NCBI RefSeq assembly: GCF_030209575.1 | Contig: NZ_JARVRS010000001.1 | Span: 2,480,001 to 2,544,000, forward strand | Length of the DNA: 64,000 nt | From: Leifsonia sp. fls2-241-R2A-40a | GTDB taxonomy: Bacteria; Actinomycetota; Actinomycetes; Actinomycetales; Microbacteriaceae | Direction of reading: 5' to 3' | Shown: positions 16,221 through 24,672 of the stretch, in pieces | Numbering within the stretch: the stretch's first letter is position 1 | How the letters are laid out: each line of letters opens with the position of its first letter | Program-made: the position numbers and the translations under genes | Notes under the pieces: model-generated | Told to the model about the DNA's origin: nothing | Database searches by the model: none | Seen by the model: only the letters and a program-made list of their open reading frames with translations

Positions 16221-16256
16221 TTGTTCCAATCGGGAAATTGCTAGCTAAGGTAGATA
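16221..16256 (+). promoter_or_regulatory. AT-rich candidate promoter of the osmolyte transporter operon
   Basis: A conspicuously AT-rich island in GC-rich DNA contains TTGTTC (16221-16226) and the -10-like boxes TAAGGT (16246) and TAGATA (16251). It lies 65-100 bases upstream of the first permease gene, between divergent genes. Confidence 0.35.
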
Positions 16257-16320
16257 AATCGGGCCGTCCCAGGGACATCGGGGCAGAGCGCGGGGCTTCG
16301 TTGGCGAATGGATCGGTTGC

Positions 16321-17004
16321 ATGGGCTGGATCATTTCGAACATCAGCCTCATCGGCGAGCTCACTCTCAACCATGTCCTTCTGAGCGTCCCGCCCATTCT
16401 GATCGGGTTCTTCGTCGCCGTGCCGCTGGGATGGCTCGCCAGTCGATGGAGGCCCTGGCGGTCGATCATCGTCGGCGGCGGGAGCCTGCTTTATACGATT
16501 CCGTCGCTTCCGCTGTTCGTGATCCTCCCTTATCTGCTGGGCACCCGGATCACAGACCCGGTCAACATCGTGGTCGCGCTGACGATCTACGCGGTCGCCG
16601 TGATGGTTCGCTCCGCGTCGGATGCGTTCGTCTCCGTTCCGGCGGACACCGTCGAGGCCGCGACGGCGGTCGGTCACTCCCGGTGGTCGCTCTTCTGGGC
16701 GGTCGAACTGCCGCTGGCCGGTCCAGTCCTCTTGGCCGGCATCAGAGTGGTGTCGGCGAGCACGGTCGCCCTCGTCTCGGTCGGCGCGCTCGTCGGGTCG
16801 GCGAATCTGGGTTACCTGTTCACCGACGGGCTGCAACGGCAGTTCTTCGAAGAGATCATGGTCGGTGTCGTCGCGAGTTTGCTGATCGCGCTCGTCTTCG
16901 ACACGATCCTGGTCCAGACCGGGCGCCTTCTGATGCGCTGGCCCCACGCGACGCAGCGTCGGCGACGAGAGCCATCCCTCGTCGTCCTCGAGCGGGGAGC
17001 CTGA
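16321..17004 (+). CDS. Glycine betaine/osmoprotectant ABC transporter permease (first)
   Basis: A 227-aa permease of the ProW/OpuCB type with about five to six hydrophobic segments. The EAA cytoplasmic loop is 'DTVEAATAVGHSRWSLFWAVELPLAGPVLLAGIR', where the ATPase would dock. It should form a heterodimeric channel with the permease encoded next. The next gene starts two bases after its stop. No ATP-binding gene lies upstream; the neighbour on that side is arfB on the other strand. Confidence 0.88.
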   Translation: MGWIISNISLIGELTLNHVLLSVPPILIGFFVAVPLGWLASRWRPWRSIIVGGGSLLYTIPSLPLFVILPYLLGTRITDPVNIVVALTIYAVAVMVRSASDAFVSVPADTVEAATAVGHSRWSLFWAVELPLAGPVLLAGIRVVSASTVALVSVGALVGSANLGYLFTDGLQRQFFEEIMVGVVASLLIALVFDTILVQTGRLLMRWPHATQRRRREPSLVVLERGA

Positions 17005-17006
17005 CG

Positions 17007-17783
17007 ATGCAGTTCTTCCTCAACGCTCTTGCGTGGCTCACGGATCCCGCCAACTACGTGCCGGGGTCCCAGAGCCCGCTGCCGATTCAGGACAGGATTC
17101 TTGAGCACTTGCTGTACACCGTCGTGGCGGTCGCAATCGCGGCGGTGATCGCCCTGCCGCTGGGCTTCTACATCGGCCACACGGGGCGCGGACGCCAGTT
17201 CGTCATCGGGTTCAGCGGCGCGATGCGGGCCCTGCCCACCCTCGGACTGCTGGGTGCACTCTTCGTCGTCATCGGACTGACCGTTCCCTTCACCGCGACG
17301 GCGTTCATCGCCTCCATGATCGCGTTCGTCGTCCTCGCGATACCTTCGATCCTCGCCGGAGCGTACGCGGGCGTGGAGTCGGTCGACCAGCAGGTCGTGG
17401 ATGCCGCGCGGTCCGTGGGGATGACCGAGCTGCAGGTGCTGTTCAGGGTCGAGATCCCGCTCTCGCTTCCGCTGATCATCGGCGGGATCCGCGCGGCGGT
17501 ACTGCAGGTCATCGCGACAGCGGTGATCGCGTCCTACATCTCGCTGGGCGGGCTCGGCGCCATCATCGCATCGGGGATCAGCCTCAACGACAACAACCGC
17601 ATCCTCGGGGGAGCCCTCCTGGTGACGGCGCTCGCCTTGGTCGTCGATGGTCTCTTCGCGCTCGTCCAGCGACTGACGCGACGCGACGCGCACCTCCGAG
17701 CCCCACGCCGTGCGCCGACTGTTCCCGAGCCAACCCTTCCGGCCCGCGCCCGCGGCCCGTTCGCCGAAGAAAGGAACCACTGA
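17007..17783 (+). CDS. Glycine betaine/osmoprotectant ABC transporter permease (second)
   Basis: A 258-aa ProW/OpuCD-type permease. The EAA loop reads 'QQVVDAARSVGMTELQVLFRVEIPLSLPLIIGGIR'. The C-terminus after the last span is a ~35-residue basic, Pro-rich tail. It pairs with the preceding permease. The ATG lies two bases past the previous stop, and its own stop overlaps the substrate-binding protein start by one base (TGATG), so the three genes are one operon. Confidence 0.88.
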   Translation: MQFFLNALAWLTDPANYVPGSQSPLPIQDRILEHLLYTVVAVAIAAVIALPLGFYIGHTGRGRQFVIGFSGAMRALPTLGLLGALFVVIGLTVPFTATAFIASMIAFVVLAIPSILAGAYAGVESVDQQVVDAARSVGMTELQVLFRVEIPLSLPLIIGGIRAAVLQVIATAVIASYISLGGLGAIIASGISLNDNNRILGGALLVTALALVVDGLFALVQRLTRRDAHLRAPRRAPTVPEPTLPARARGPFAEERNH

Positions 17784-18718
17784 TGTTCACTCCCAGAAAG
17801 AAGACCCGCGTGCTCGCGGGCATCGTCGGGATGGGCGTGCTCCTCGCGCTCTCGGCGTGCGCCACCTCGGACCCTACGAAGGCGGCGCCGGCCACCGGCG
17901 GCGCCAACGGCGCGAAAATCGTCGTCGGCTCCTTCAACTTCCCCGAGAGCGAGATCCTCGGCAACATGTACGCGCTCGCGTTGAAGAACGCCGGGTTCGA
18001 CGTGACCACGAAGTTCAATCTCGGACCGCGCCAGACCACCATCCCCGCCCTCAAGGACGGCTCGATCAACCTGATGCCCGAATACAACGGCAATCTGCTG
18101 TTCTTCTACGACACGAAGGCGACAGCACGCACCACGGAAGAGGTGGATGCTGCGCTCAAGACGGCAGTGCCGAGCGATTTCCAGATCCTGAAGCCGTCGT
18201 CCGCCGAAGACAAGGATGCCTACGTGGTCACCCAGGCCATGGCCGACAAAGAGGGGCTCAACGCGATCGGCGACCTGTCCAAGATCGAGCCGTTCGCACT
18301 CGGCGCGAATCCTCAGTTCGGGGAGCTCCCGTACGGCATCCCGGGACTCAAAGGGACCTACGGCGTGACCAAGGTCACATTCACGTCGATCGAGGACTAC
18401 GGCGGACCGGCGACCGTCAAAGCGCTCGTCGACAACGCGGTGCAAGTCGCAGACATCTACACCACGTCGCCCGACCTGGTGTCGAAGAAGCTGAAGGTGC
18501 TCGACGACCCGAAGCATCTCATCGCAGCGCAGAACGTCATCCCGTTCCTGAACAAGAGCATCTACAGCGCCAAGCTCGCCTCGGTGCTCGACGCGATCTC
18601 CGCAAAGCTCACGACCGACGAGCTGATCGCTCTCCGTGACCAGGTCGAGGGCTCGACGAAGACCCAGGCATCGACGGCGGCACGGGACTGGCTGACGAAG
18701 GAAGGACTCCTCAAGTAG
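17783..18718 (+). CDS. Osmoprotectant ABC transporter substrate-binding lipoprotein
   Basis: A 311-aa lipoprotein of the OpuAC/ProX/OsmF group. The signal peptide ends in the lipobox LSAC with Cys26. The mature part begins 'KIVVGSFNFPESEILGNMYA', and 'PALKDGSINLMPEYNGNLL' is the usual quaternary-amine binding family segment. It captures glycine betaine, choline or a similar solute outside the membrane and delivers it to the two permeases upstream. The ligand is inferred from family. Confidence 0.9.
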   Translation: MFTPRKKTRVLAGIVGMGVLLALSACATSDPTKAAPATGGANGAKIVVGSFNFPESEILGNMYALALKNAGFDVTTKFNLGPRQTTIPALKDGSINLMPEYNGNLLFFYDTKATARTTEEVDAALKTAVPSDFQILKPSSAEDKDAYVVTQAMADKEGLNAIGDLSKIEPFALGANPQFGELPYGIPGLKGTYGVTKVTFTSIEDYGGPATVKALVDNAVQVADIYTTSPDLVSKKLKVLDDPKHLIAAQNVIPFLNKSIYSAKLASVLDAISAKLTTDELIALRDQVEGSTKTQASTAARDWLTKEGLLK

Positions 18719-18823
18719 CCGCGTCCGATCGTCGCCGCTCTCTAGCCCCGCCTCTCCCCGCAGTGCTACCTTCTCCGGTGTTTGTGGGGGGACGTGGCCG
18801 TATCGATGGAGATATAGGGAGTC

Positions 18824-19993
18824 ATGTCGATGAGAACACTGAACATCGCCATTCGCGCGGGCGTGCCCGCGCTACTCGTCGCGGCGCTGGTCGCCGCCGG
18901 GGCCACGCCTGCGCAGGCGTGGCCGAAGCCGCCGAAGCCGCCGGACGGGACGGTGCAGGTTGTCGTGTCCGGGTTGGACAATCCGCGCGGTTTGACGTTC
19001 GGAACCGGCGGGCAGCTGTTCATCGCCGAAGCCGGGCACGGCGGGACGCTGCCGCTCGGCGGCGGACCCGAAGGCGGGGAGCAGTTCGCCGGCCTCACCG
19101 GAGGTCTCGGAGTGTGGGCCAACGGCACGCTGACGCATCCGATCACCGGGCTGTTCTCGGTCGCCGACCAGTCCGGCGCGGGCGCTGAGGGACTCGTCTC
19201 GGTGGATGCGCAGGGCAGGTGGGTGACCGGGCAGATGGCGCTGAACACGTCGCCCATCCCGCCGCTGCCACCGGGGAACCCGATCGTGGATGCGGCGCGC
19301 GCGCAGCTCGGACGCACGATCGCGCTCGACCCGCGTGCAGGCCGGTGGTCGCCGATCGCCTCGACGGGAGACGCGGACTACGCCTGGACCGCCGCGCACA
19401 AGTACCTGGTTCCGGACCAGTTCCCGGACGCCAACCCGAACTCGGTGATCACGGTCGGCAACACGCGCTACGTCGCGGACGCCGGCGCCAACATCCTCGC
19501 GAGGGTGGATCGGAACGGTACCGTGTCGACGGTGGCGTTCATGGGCGTCCCGAAAGGGTCGGTCACGGACAGCGTGAGCACGTGCGTCGCACAGGCGCGC
19601 GATGGCTCGCTCTACGTGACGGAGCTGCTGGGCGGGACGTACGCGCCGGGCGGCGCGCGCGTCTGGCAGGTGTGGCCGAACGGGATCGCGCGGGTCAAGT
19701 GGACGGGCTTCAGCACGATCCAGGGATGCGGCTTCGACGGACGCGGCAACTTCTATGTGACCGAGTTCCAGGTCAACGGGCTCAACCCGGGCCCGGGCGG
19801 CGATCCGGCCGGGGCGCTGGTGAAGATCAGCCCGAGCGGGCAGCGCACCACCTACGGGACGGGGCACCTGTTCTTCCCGTCGGGCTTCGCCTTCCGGGGC
19901 GGCAGCGCGTACGTGTCCAACTGGTCGATCATGCCGGCCAGCGGGAGCAACGGGCCCAGCGGGCAGGTGGTCCGCATCAACGTGGGGGAGTGA
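18824..19993 (+). CDS. Secreted ScyD/ScyE family protein
   Basis: A 389-aa secreted protein. An Ala-rich signal peptide ends near 'ATPAQA-W'. The body is a beta-propeller-like fold with repeated 'GLTFGTGGQLFIAEAG' and 'QARDGSLYVTELLGG'-type strands, matching the ScyD/ScyE family named after scytonemin clusters but common in actinobacteria, where the role is unknown. A second ATG two codons downstream (18830) is an equal start candidate. No pathway partner is adjacent. Confidence 0.8.
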   Translation: MSMRTLNIAIRAGVPALLVAALVAAGATPAQAWPKPPKPPDGTVQVVVSGLDNPRGLTFGTGGQLFIAEAGHGGTLPLGGGPEGGEQFAGLTGGLGVWANGTLTHPITGLFSVADQSGAGAEGLVSVDAQGRWVTGQMALNTSPIPPLPPGNPIVDAARAQLGRTIALDPRAGRWSPIASTGDADYAWTAAHKYLVPDQFPDANPNSVITVGNTRYVADAGANILARVDRNGTVSTVAFMGVPKGSVTDSVSTCVAQARDGSLYVTELLGGTYAPGGARVWQVWPNGIARVKWTGFSTIQGCGFDGRGNFYVTEFQVNGLNPGPGGDPAGALVKISPSGQRTTYGTGHLFFPSGFAFRGGSAYVSNWSIMPASGSNGPSGQVVRINVGE

Positions 19994-19998
19994 GCGGC

Positions 19999-20038
19999 GA
20001 GGGCACGCCGTCGTCCCTTCGGACGGTGGCGCGCCCTC
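19999..20038 (+). terminator. Hairpin after the ScyD/E-like gene
   Basis: GAGGGC (19999-20004) pairs with GCCCTC (20033-20038), and inner bases continue the stem around a CTTC loop. It starts six bases after the stop codon. No T-run follows, so it is a probable but imperfect terminator. Confidence 0.4.
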
Positions 20039-20060
20039 CCGTCTCCGTCCATCCACGTGG

Positions 20061-21665
20061 ATGAGTAGAGTGCGACGCGTGGACGATGACGCCGGTAAAT
20101 GGTTCCTCAGCCGATCGGAGCGGGGAAACCCAGCGAGCGATCTTCAAGCGGGCGACGACGGGTCGTCGTCCTGGTCGGAGGGAAACCACGTTCGTCCGCT
20201 GGTGCACGGGGCGACGTACTTCGCCCGGTTGCACGAGGAGCTGACGGCACTCCGGCCGGGGGACCGGGTGTTCTTCACCGACTGGCGCGGGGATGCCGAC
20301 GAGCGGCTGCTGCCGGACGGTCCCTCCATCGGCGAGGTGCTGTCGGAGCTCGCCCGGTCCGGGGTCGAGGTGCGCGGGCTGGTCTGGCGGTCGCACGGGG
20401 AGCGCGTGAAGGCGCCGATCAGCGGGATGTCCAACGAGCTGCTTGGGCGTCAGGTGAACGAGGCGGGCGGGGAGGTCCTGCTGGATCAGCGGGTGCGGCC
20501 GTTCGGGTCGCACCATCAGAAGTTCTTCGTGATCCGCCACCGCGACGACCCGTCGCGCGACGTCGCCTTCGTCGGCGGGATCGACCTCTCACACAGCCGC
20601 CGCGACGACGCCGAACACGCGGGGGATCCGCAAGCGGTGGACATGGATCCGCGGTACGGCGAACGGCCGCCGTGGCACGACGCCGCGCTCGAGCTGCGCG
20701 GCCCGGTGGTCGCGGATGTGCTCGAGGTGTTCGCCGAGCGCTGGAACGATCCGCATCCACTGGACCACCGCAACCCGTACCGGATGATGCTGCAGCGGTT
20801 CGCCGATATGCCGCAGCATCCGAAACCGTTGCCGGAGACCGCACCGCCGCCCCCGCGCGCAGGCTCGCACGCCGTGCAGCTCTTGCGGACGTACGGCCCG
20901 AAGCGGCCTCCCTTCCCCTTCGCGCCGGCGGGGGAGCGGAGCATCGCTCGCGCGTACGCGAAGGCGTTCGCCCGCGCCCGCTCGTTCATCTACATCGAGG
21001 ACCAGTACCTGTGGTCGACCGAGGTCGCCGGGAGCATCGCCCAGGCGCTGGTCGACAACCCCCGGCTTCGGGTGATCGCGGTCGTCCCGCGGTATCCGGA
21101 TTCGGACGGCCCGGTCACCGGGCCGCCCAGCCGTCTCGGCCAGCAGCGCGCGATCGCGCTGCTGCGGCGGACGGCTCCGGATCGCTTCGGCGTGTTCGAC
21201 CTGGAGAACGGCGCCGGGACTCCCATCTACGTCCACGCGAAGGTCTGCATCGTCGACGACACGTGGGCCACGTGCGGGTCGGACAACTTCAACCGCCGCT
21301 CCTGGACCACGGACAGCGAACTCACCTGCGCGGTGTTCGACACAACGCCGGACCAGCCGGATGCACAGGGCGGATTCGCCCGCGACCTGCGCATGCAACT
21401 CTGGGCGGAGCACCTCGGCCTCGACCCGGACGACCGTCGGCTGCTCGATACCGATGGCGGGCTCGCGCTGTGGAAAGCGTCCGCCGGCGCGCTCGACGAC
21501 TGGCATGCGAACGGACGTCGTTCGCCGCGACCTCAGGGGCAGGTGCGCCGCCACCGCGTCGAACCGGTGTCGCGCTTCCAGCGGCTCTGGGCGGATCCGC
21601 TCAACCGTTTCATCCTGGACCCGGATTCGCGCCCGCGCCGCCTCCGCGGGACCTCGACGTTCTGA
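20061..21665 (+). CDS. Phospholipase D-like (HKD) protein
   Basis: A 534-aa protein of the PLD superfamily with two HKD half-sites. The second, 'VHAKVCIVDDTWATCGSDNFN', is canonical (H392, K394, D399). The first, 'HHQKFFVIRH', keeps H152 and K154 but has Arg at the usual Asp position. The family hydrolyses or transfers phosphodiester head groups, mostly of phospholipids. There is no signal peptide, so it is probably cytoplasmic or membrane-associated. It is a single-gene unit with its own start shortly after the hairpin behind the ScyD-like gene. Confidence 0.88.
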   Translation: MSRVRRVDDDAGKWFLSRSERGNPASDLQAGDDGSSSWSEGNHVRPLVHGATYFARLHEELTALRPGDRVFFTDWRGDADERLLPDGPSIGEVLSELARSGVEVRGLVWRSHGERVKAPISGMSNELLGRQVNEAGGEVLLDQRVRPFGSHHQKFFVIRHRDDPSRDVAFVGGIDLSHSRRDDAEHAGDPQAVDMDPRYGERPPWHDAALELRGPVVADVLEVFAERWNDPHPLDHRNPYRMMLQRFADMPQHPKPLPETAPPPPRAGSHAVQLLRTYGPKRPPFPFAPAGERSIARAYAKAFARARSFIYIEDQYLWSTEVAGSIAQALVDNPRLRVIAVVPRYPDSDGPVTGPPSRLGQQRAIALLRRTAPDRFGVFDLENGAGTPIYVHAKVCIVDDTWATCGSDNFNRRSWTTDSELTCAVFDTTPDQPDAQGGFARDLRMQLWAEHLGLDPDDRRLLDTDGGLALWKASAGALDDWHANGRRSPRPQGQVRRHRVEPVSRFQRLWADPLNRFILDPDSRPRRLRGTSTF

Positions 21666-21691
21666 GCCGCCCAGGAGGCGCCGGGGCGTCG

Positions 21692-22369
21692 TCAGGGGGT
21701 GTCGAGCCAGCGCTCGATCCGCCGGTGATCCGGGGTGAAGCCGTGCTCCACTCCCCACAGCACCGCTTGGGTGCGGCTGTCGGTCCCGATCTTCCGGTAG
21801 ATGCTCCGGATGTGCGACTTGACCGTGTTGGGGCTGAGGTAGGTGAGCTCCGCGACCTCCGCGTTGCTCTTGCCCTGCGTGATCAGCGCCAGGATCTCGG
21901 ACTCGCGGTCGGTGATCCCCTCCTTCTTACCGGGCCAGTCGAGTCCCTCCGCGCTGTGCGCGCGGGCGGGGGAGTCGCTCACCACGATCTCACCGGAGTG
22001 AACGGCCTGGAGCGCCGCCACCAGCTCCGGGGCCTGGAGGGTCTTCGAGAGGTAGCCGTGGACACCCTGCTCCCGGGCGCTGTCGATGAGCTCGGGATGG
22101 AAGTTCCAGGTGTAGACGACGACGTGACGCGCGCGCGGGTTCCTGACGAGTTCGCCGATCTGCGCGTGGCTGGACTCGGGCTGCGCGAAGGCGTCGTACA
22201 GGACGACGTCGATGGACTCGGACAGCGGTGCGTTCGCGTCGATCTCCGCGACGACGAGGGTGTCGCTGTAGTCGTCGAACATGCGTGACAGACCGAGGAG
22301 CACGACGTCGTAGTCGTCCACGAGTGCGATCGTGAACGGCTTGGTCGGTGCTGCGAGGCCCGTCGGCAT
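21692..22369 (-). CDS. Orphan NarL/LuxR-family response regulator
   Basis: A 225-aa two-domain regulator. The receiver (residues ~12-130) starts 'FTIALVDDYDVVLLGLSRM', with a phospho-acceptor candidate Asp in 'DVVLYDAF' and a Lys in 'GYLSKTLQ'. The C-terminal LuxR HTH is 'ITDRESEILALITQGKSNAEVAELTYLSPNTVKSHIRSIYRKIG'. No histidine kinase is adjacent. A perfect palindrome 14 bases upstream may be its own operator. Confidence 0.9.
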   Translation of the reverse strand: MPTGLAAPTKPFTIALVDDYDVVLLGLSRMFDDYSDTLVVAEIDANAPLSESIDVVLYDAFAQPESSHAQIGELVRNPRARHVVVYTWNFHPELIDSAREQGVHGYLSKTLQAPELVAALQAVHSGEIVVSDSPARAHSAEGLDWPGKKEGITDRESEILALITQGKSNAEVAELTYLSPNTVKSHIRSIYRKIGTDSRTQAVLWGVEHGFTPDHRRIERWLDTP

Positions 22370-22382
22370 GCGCGCCAGATTA

Positions 22383-22396
22383 CACCCCTAGGGGTG
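22383..22396. promoter_or_regulatory. Perfect 14-bp palindrome CACCCCTAGGGGTG
   Basis: The palindrome lies between the divergent response regulator gene (start 22369) and the small membrane protein gene (start 22462). Position and symmetry fit binding by a dimeric LuxR-type regulator, so it may control both genes. No comparison with known sites was possible. Confidence 0.6.
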
Positions 22397-22461
22397 AGGC
22401 GACCTGCCCGCGCTGGTGGTTGCGTAGAGCCAACACCTCATCTACCAGAAAGGGTCAGCTC

Positions 22462-22626
22462 ATGAACATTCTCCTGATCGTCATCGCTGTGATCGCCATC
22501 ATCCTCCTGCTCACGGGAGGCTTCGTCTCCTCGCTGAACTTCCTGTTGTGGGTCGGGATCGTGCTTCTCGTCCTCGCCGTGATCGTGTTCCTGGTCCGGA
22601 TGCTGACAGGGAGCCGACGCGTCTGA
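22462..22626 (+). CDS. Small hydrophobic membrane protein
   Basis: A 54-aa protein almost wholly made of two membrane segments ('ILLIVIAVIAIILLLTGGF' and 'FLLWVGIVLLVLAVIVFLV') with a short basic end 'GSRRV'. AAAGGG 5-10 bases upstream serves as the ribosome site. It is divergent from the response regulator and shares the palindrome region, so it may be a target of that regulator. Function unknown; small proteins of this kind are common in the family. Confidence 0.7.
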   Translation: MNILLIVIAVIAIILLLTGGFVSSLNFLLWVGIVLLVLAVIVFLVRMLTGSRRV

Positions 22627-22736
22627 ACCACCCCTTTCCGGGGTGCTGAAAAGGCGGACCGGCCGGCTGGGCATGCTTGGGGGCGAGCGACGCCCGGCCG
22701 GCCGGACGTCCGTCCGCGGTGGGTTAGCATTCGGGG

Positions 22737-22964
22737 ATGACGAACTCGGGTCCGATCGACGACATCCCGATCGGCGGTGACATGATCCGGCTCGGGCAGT
22801 TCCTGAAGTTCGCCGGTCTCCTCGACTCCGGCGGAAACGTGAAAGAGGCCATCATCGACGGCTACGTCACGGTCAACGGCGAGGTCGATCGCCGCCGCGG
22901 ACGGCAGCTGCAGCTCGGCGATATCGTCGAGTTCGAAGGACGCAGGGTTCGCGTCTCCCCGTGA
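22737..22964 (+). CDS. S4-domain RNA-binding protein (YaaA/RlbA-like)
   Basis: A 75-aa single S4 domain. The pattern 'IRLGQFLKFAGLLDSGGNVKEAIIDGYVTVNGEV' followed by 'GRQLQLGDIVEF' is characteristic. These small S4 proteins bind structured RNA, probably rRNA or ribosome assembly intermediates. ATG start; it reads in the same direction as the LysR-type HTH gene 69 bases downstream. Confidence 0.9.
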   Translation: MTNSGPIDDIPIGGDMIRLGQFLKFAGLLDSGGNVKEAIIDGYVTVNGEVDRRRGRQLQLGDIVEFEGRRVRVSP

Positions 22965-23033
22965 GGGATGCCCGCCGGCCGTGAGGCGCGTGCGGGCCGC
23001 GATCCGCTCATCCCCGTCCACGAAAGGCCTGAA

Positions 23034-23381
23034 GTGAACCTCACCCAGCTCGTCCGCTTCGTCGCCGTGGCTGAAGAGCAGCACTTCCCGCGCGCGGCGA
23101 GCAAGCTGGGCATTCCGCTCGCTTCCCTCTACTCGTCGATCTCGAAACTCGAAGACGAGCTCGGGTCTCCGCTCTTCGTCCGCGACTCCACTCCGACCCG
23201 GCTGACCCCTGCGGGGGCCGCCTTCCTGGAGACCGCGAAGGATGAGATCGCTGCCGCGCCTGCGCCGGCGGAGAAGCCCGTGGTTCCGGCCGGCGGCAAG
23301 GCCAAAGCGTCGAAGGGCAAGGGCCGCGCCCCGGCCGTGAAGGGGCAGCCGAAACCGTTCAAAAAGCGTCAGGGGCGCTAG
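23034..23381 (+). CDS. Minimal LysR-type HTH protein with basic tail
   Basis: A 115-aa protein. Residues 1-65 are a standard LysR winged helix ('NLTQLVRFVAVAEEQHFPRAASKLGIPLASLYSSISKLEDELGSPLFVR'). The ~200-residue inducer-binding domain of normal LysR proteins is absent. Instead there is a ~45-residue Ala/Pro/Lys-rich tail ending 'KPFKKRQGR', resembling tails of histone-like proteins. A GTG start with an AAAGG upstream was chosen. It stops cleanly with no remnant of the missing domain downstream, so it looks like a functional short form. It may act as a nucleoid-type DNA binder (inference). Confidence 0.7.
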   Translation: MNLTQLVRFVAVAEEQHFPRAASKLGIPLASLYSSISKLEDELGSPLFVRDSTPTRLTPAGAAFLETAKDEIAAAPAPAEKPVVPAGGKAKASKGKGRAPAVKGQPKPFKKRQGR

Positions 23382-23411
23382 CGTCACGATCGGCGCGGCC
23401 CGCGCATCCCG

Positions 23412-24608
23412 TCACTCGTGTTCGGGCAGGAGCGGTGTGGACCAGCCGGGATCGCGGCCGAGCTGCGCCGCACGGGCGACCGAGGTCGCGCCGAAACGGT
23501 CGCGGACGGCGTCGAGCACTGTGTCGAGCCGCGCTCCGTCGTCCCAGTCGATCGGCAGCTCGGGTTGGTAGCTGTCCGACCGTCCCAGCTGCGACAGCGA
23601 GATGCCGATGAGGGTGATGCCGCGCTCCGTGAGCTCCGGCTGAACGGCAGCCAACAGACCTCGGGCCACACCCAGCAGCACTGAGGTGCGGTCTGATGGG
23701 AAGCCGAGCGTGCGGGAGCGCGTGGCCTTGGCGAAGTCGCCGAAGCGCAGGCGCAGCACGACCGTGCGGCAGGTGCGATCCCCGTCCCGAAGCCGTCGGG
23801 CGAGGCGGTCGACGATCTGAGTGAGGATGACGTCGAGCTCTTCGGGCGTGCGTGGGCGGCTGCCGAGCGCTCGTTGCGAGCCGATGGAGCCGCGGCGCTT
23901 TGTGGAGTTGACCGGGCGCGGGTCGCGCAGCCGGGCCAGCGCGTGGAGGTGCGCGCCGGTGGCCCTACCGAGCAGCCTCTCGGCCGTGGCGGCTTCGAGC
24001 TCGGCGAGCTGACCGACGGTGCGGATGCCGAGACGGTGGAGCTTCTCCGCGGTGACGGCGCCGACCCCCCACAGCCGTTCCACCGGGAGCGGGAGGAGGA
24101 ACTCCTGCTCGCGCTCGGGCTCGACCAGGAGCAGCCCGTCGGGCTTGCTGACCGCGCTGGCGACCTTGGCGAGGAACTTGGTGCGCGCGATCCCGACCGA
24201 GATGGCGAGCCCGACCTCGGCGCGGACCCGTTCCCGCAATCGCGTCGCGATCTGCTCGGGCGTGCCCGCGATGCGCCGGAGTCCGCCGACCTCGAGGAAG
24301 GCCTCGTCGATCGACAGCCCCTCCACGAGCGGGGTCGTGTCGCGGAAGATCGCGAACACGTCCTTGCTGGCCGCAGAGTACGCATCCATCCGCGGCGGGA
24401 CGACAACGGCCTCCGGGCACAGGTCGCGCGCCTGCCGCCCGCCCATCGCAGTGCGCACCCCGCGCGCCTTCGCCTCGTAGCTCGCAGCCAGCACGACACC
24501 GCCGCCGACGATGACCGGCCGGCCGCGCAGCGCGGGCGCGTCCCGCTGTTCGACGGAGGCGTAGAACGCGTCGAGGTCGGCGTGCAGCACGGTCGCCTCG
24601 TCCCGCAT
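23412..24608 (-). CDS. dinB: DNA polymerase IV (Y-family)
   Basis: A 398-aa Y-family polymerase. The catalytic motifs are 'LHADLDAFYASVEQRD' near the N-terminus and 'LSIDEAFLEV' around residue 100. The helix-hairpin-helix 'RLWGVGAVTAEKLHRLGIRTVGQL' and the little-finger region follow in order. It performs translesion synthesis. There is no evident C-terminal beta-clamp motif beyond the acidic end. ATG start at 24608; monocistronic and convergent with the LysR-type HTH gene. Confidence 0.93.
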   Translation of the reverse strand: MRDEATVLHADLDAFYASVEQRDAPALRGRPVIVGGGVVLAASYEAKARGVRTAMGGRQARDLCPEAVVVPPRMDAYSAASKDVFAIFRDTTPLVEGLSIDEAFLEVGGLRRIAGTPEQIATRLRERVRAEVGLAISVGIARTKFLAKVASAVSKPDGLLLVEPEREQEFLLPLPVERLWGVGAVTAEKLHRLGIRTVGQLAELEAATAERLLGRATGAHLHALARLRDPRPVNSTKRRGSIGSQRALGSRPRTPEELDVILTQIVDRLARRLRDGDRTCRTVVLRLRFGDFAKATRSRTLGFPSDRTSVLLGVARGLLAAVQPELTERGITLIGISLSQLGRSDSYQPELPIDWDDGARLDTVLDAVRDRFGATSVARAAQLGRDPGWSTPLLPEHE

Positions 24609-24672
24609 GCCGTCCTCCGATCGATTGTCCGCTCAGAGGAATGGTCCCAGGGACCGGGGACATCGGACCGGG

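Noticed and set aside
21939-21950. 12-base exact match to the tRNA-Arg T-arm (TCGAGTCCCTCC)
   Set aside because: It lies inside the conserved response regulator gene and lacks the acceptor-end part, so it is a chance match rather than an att site.
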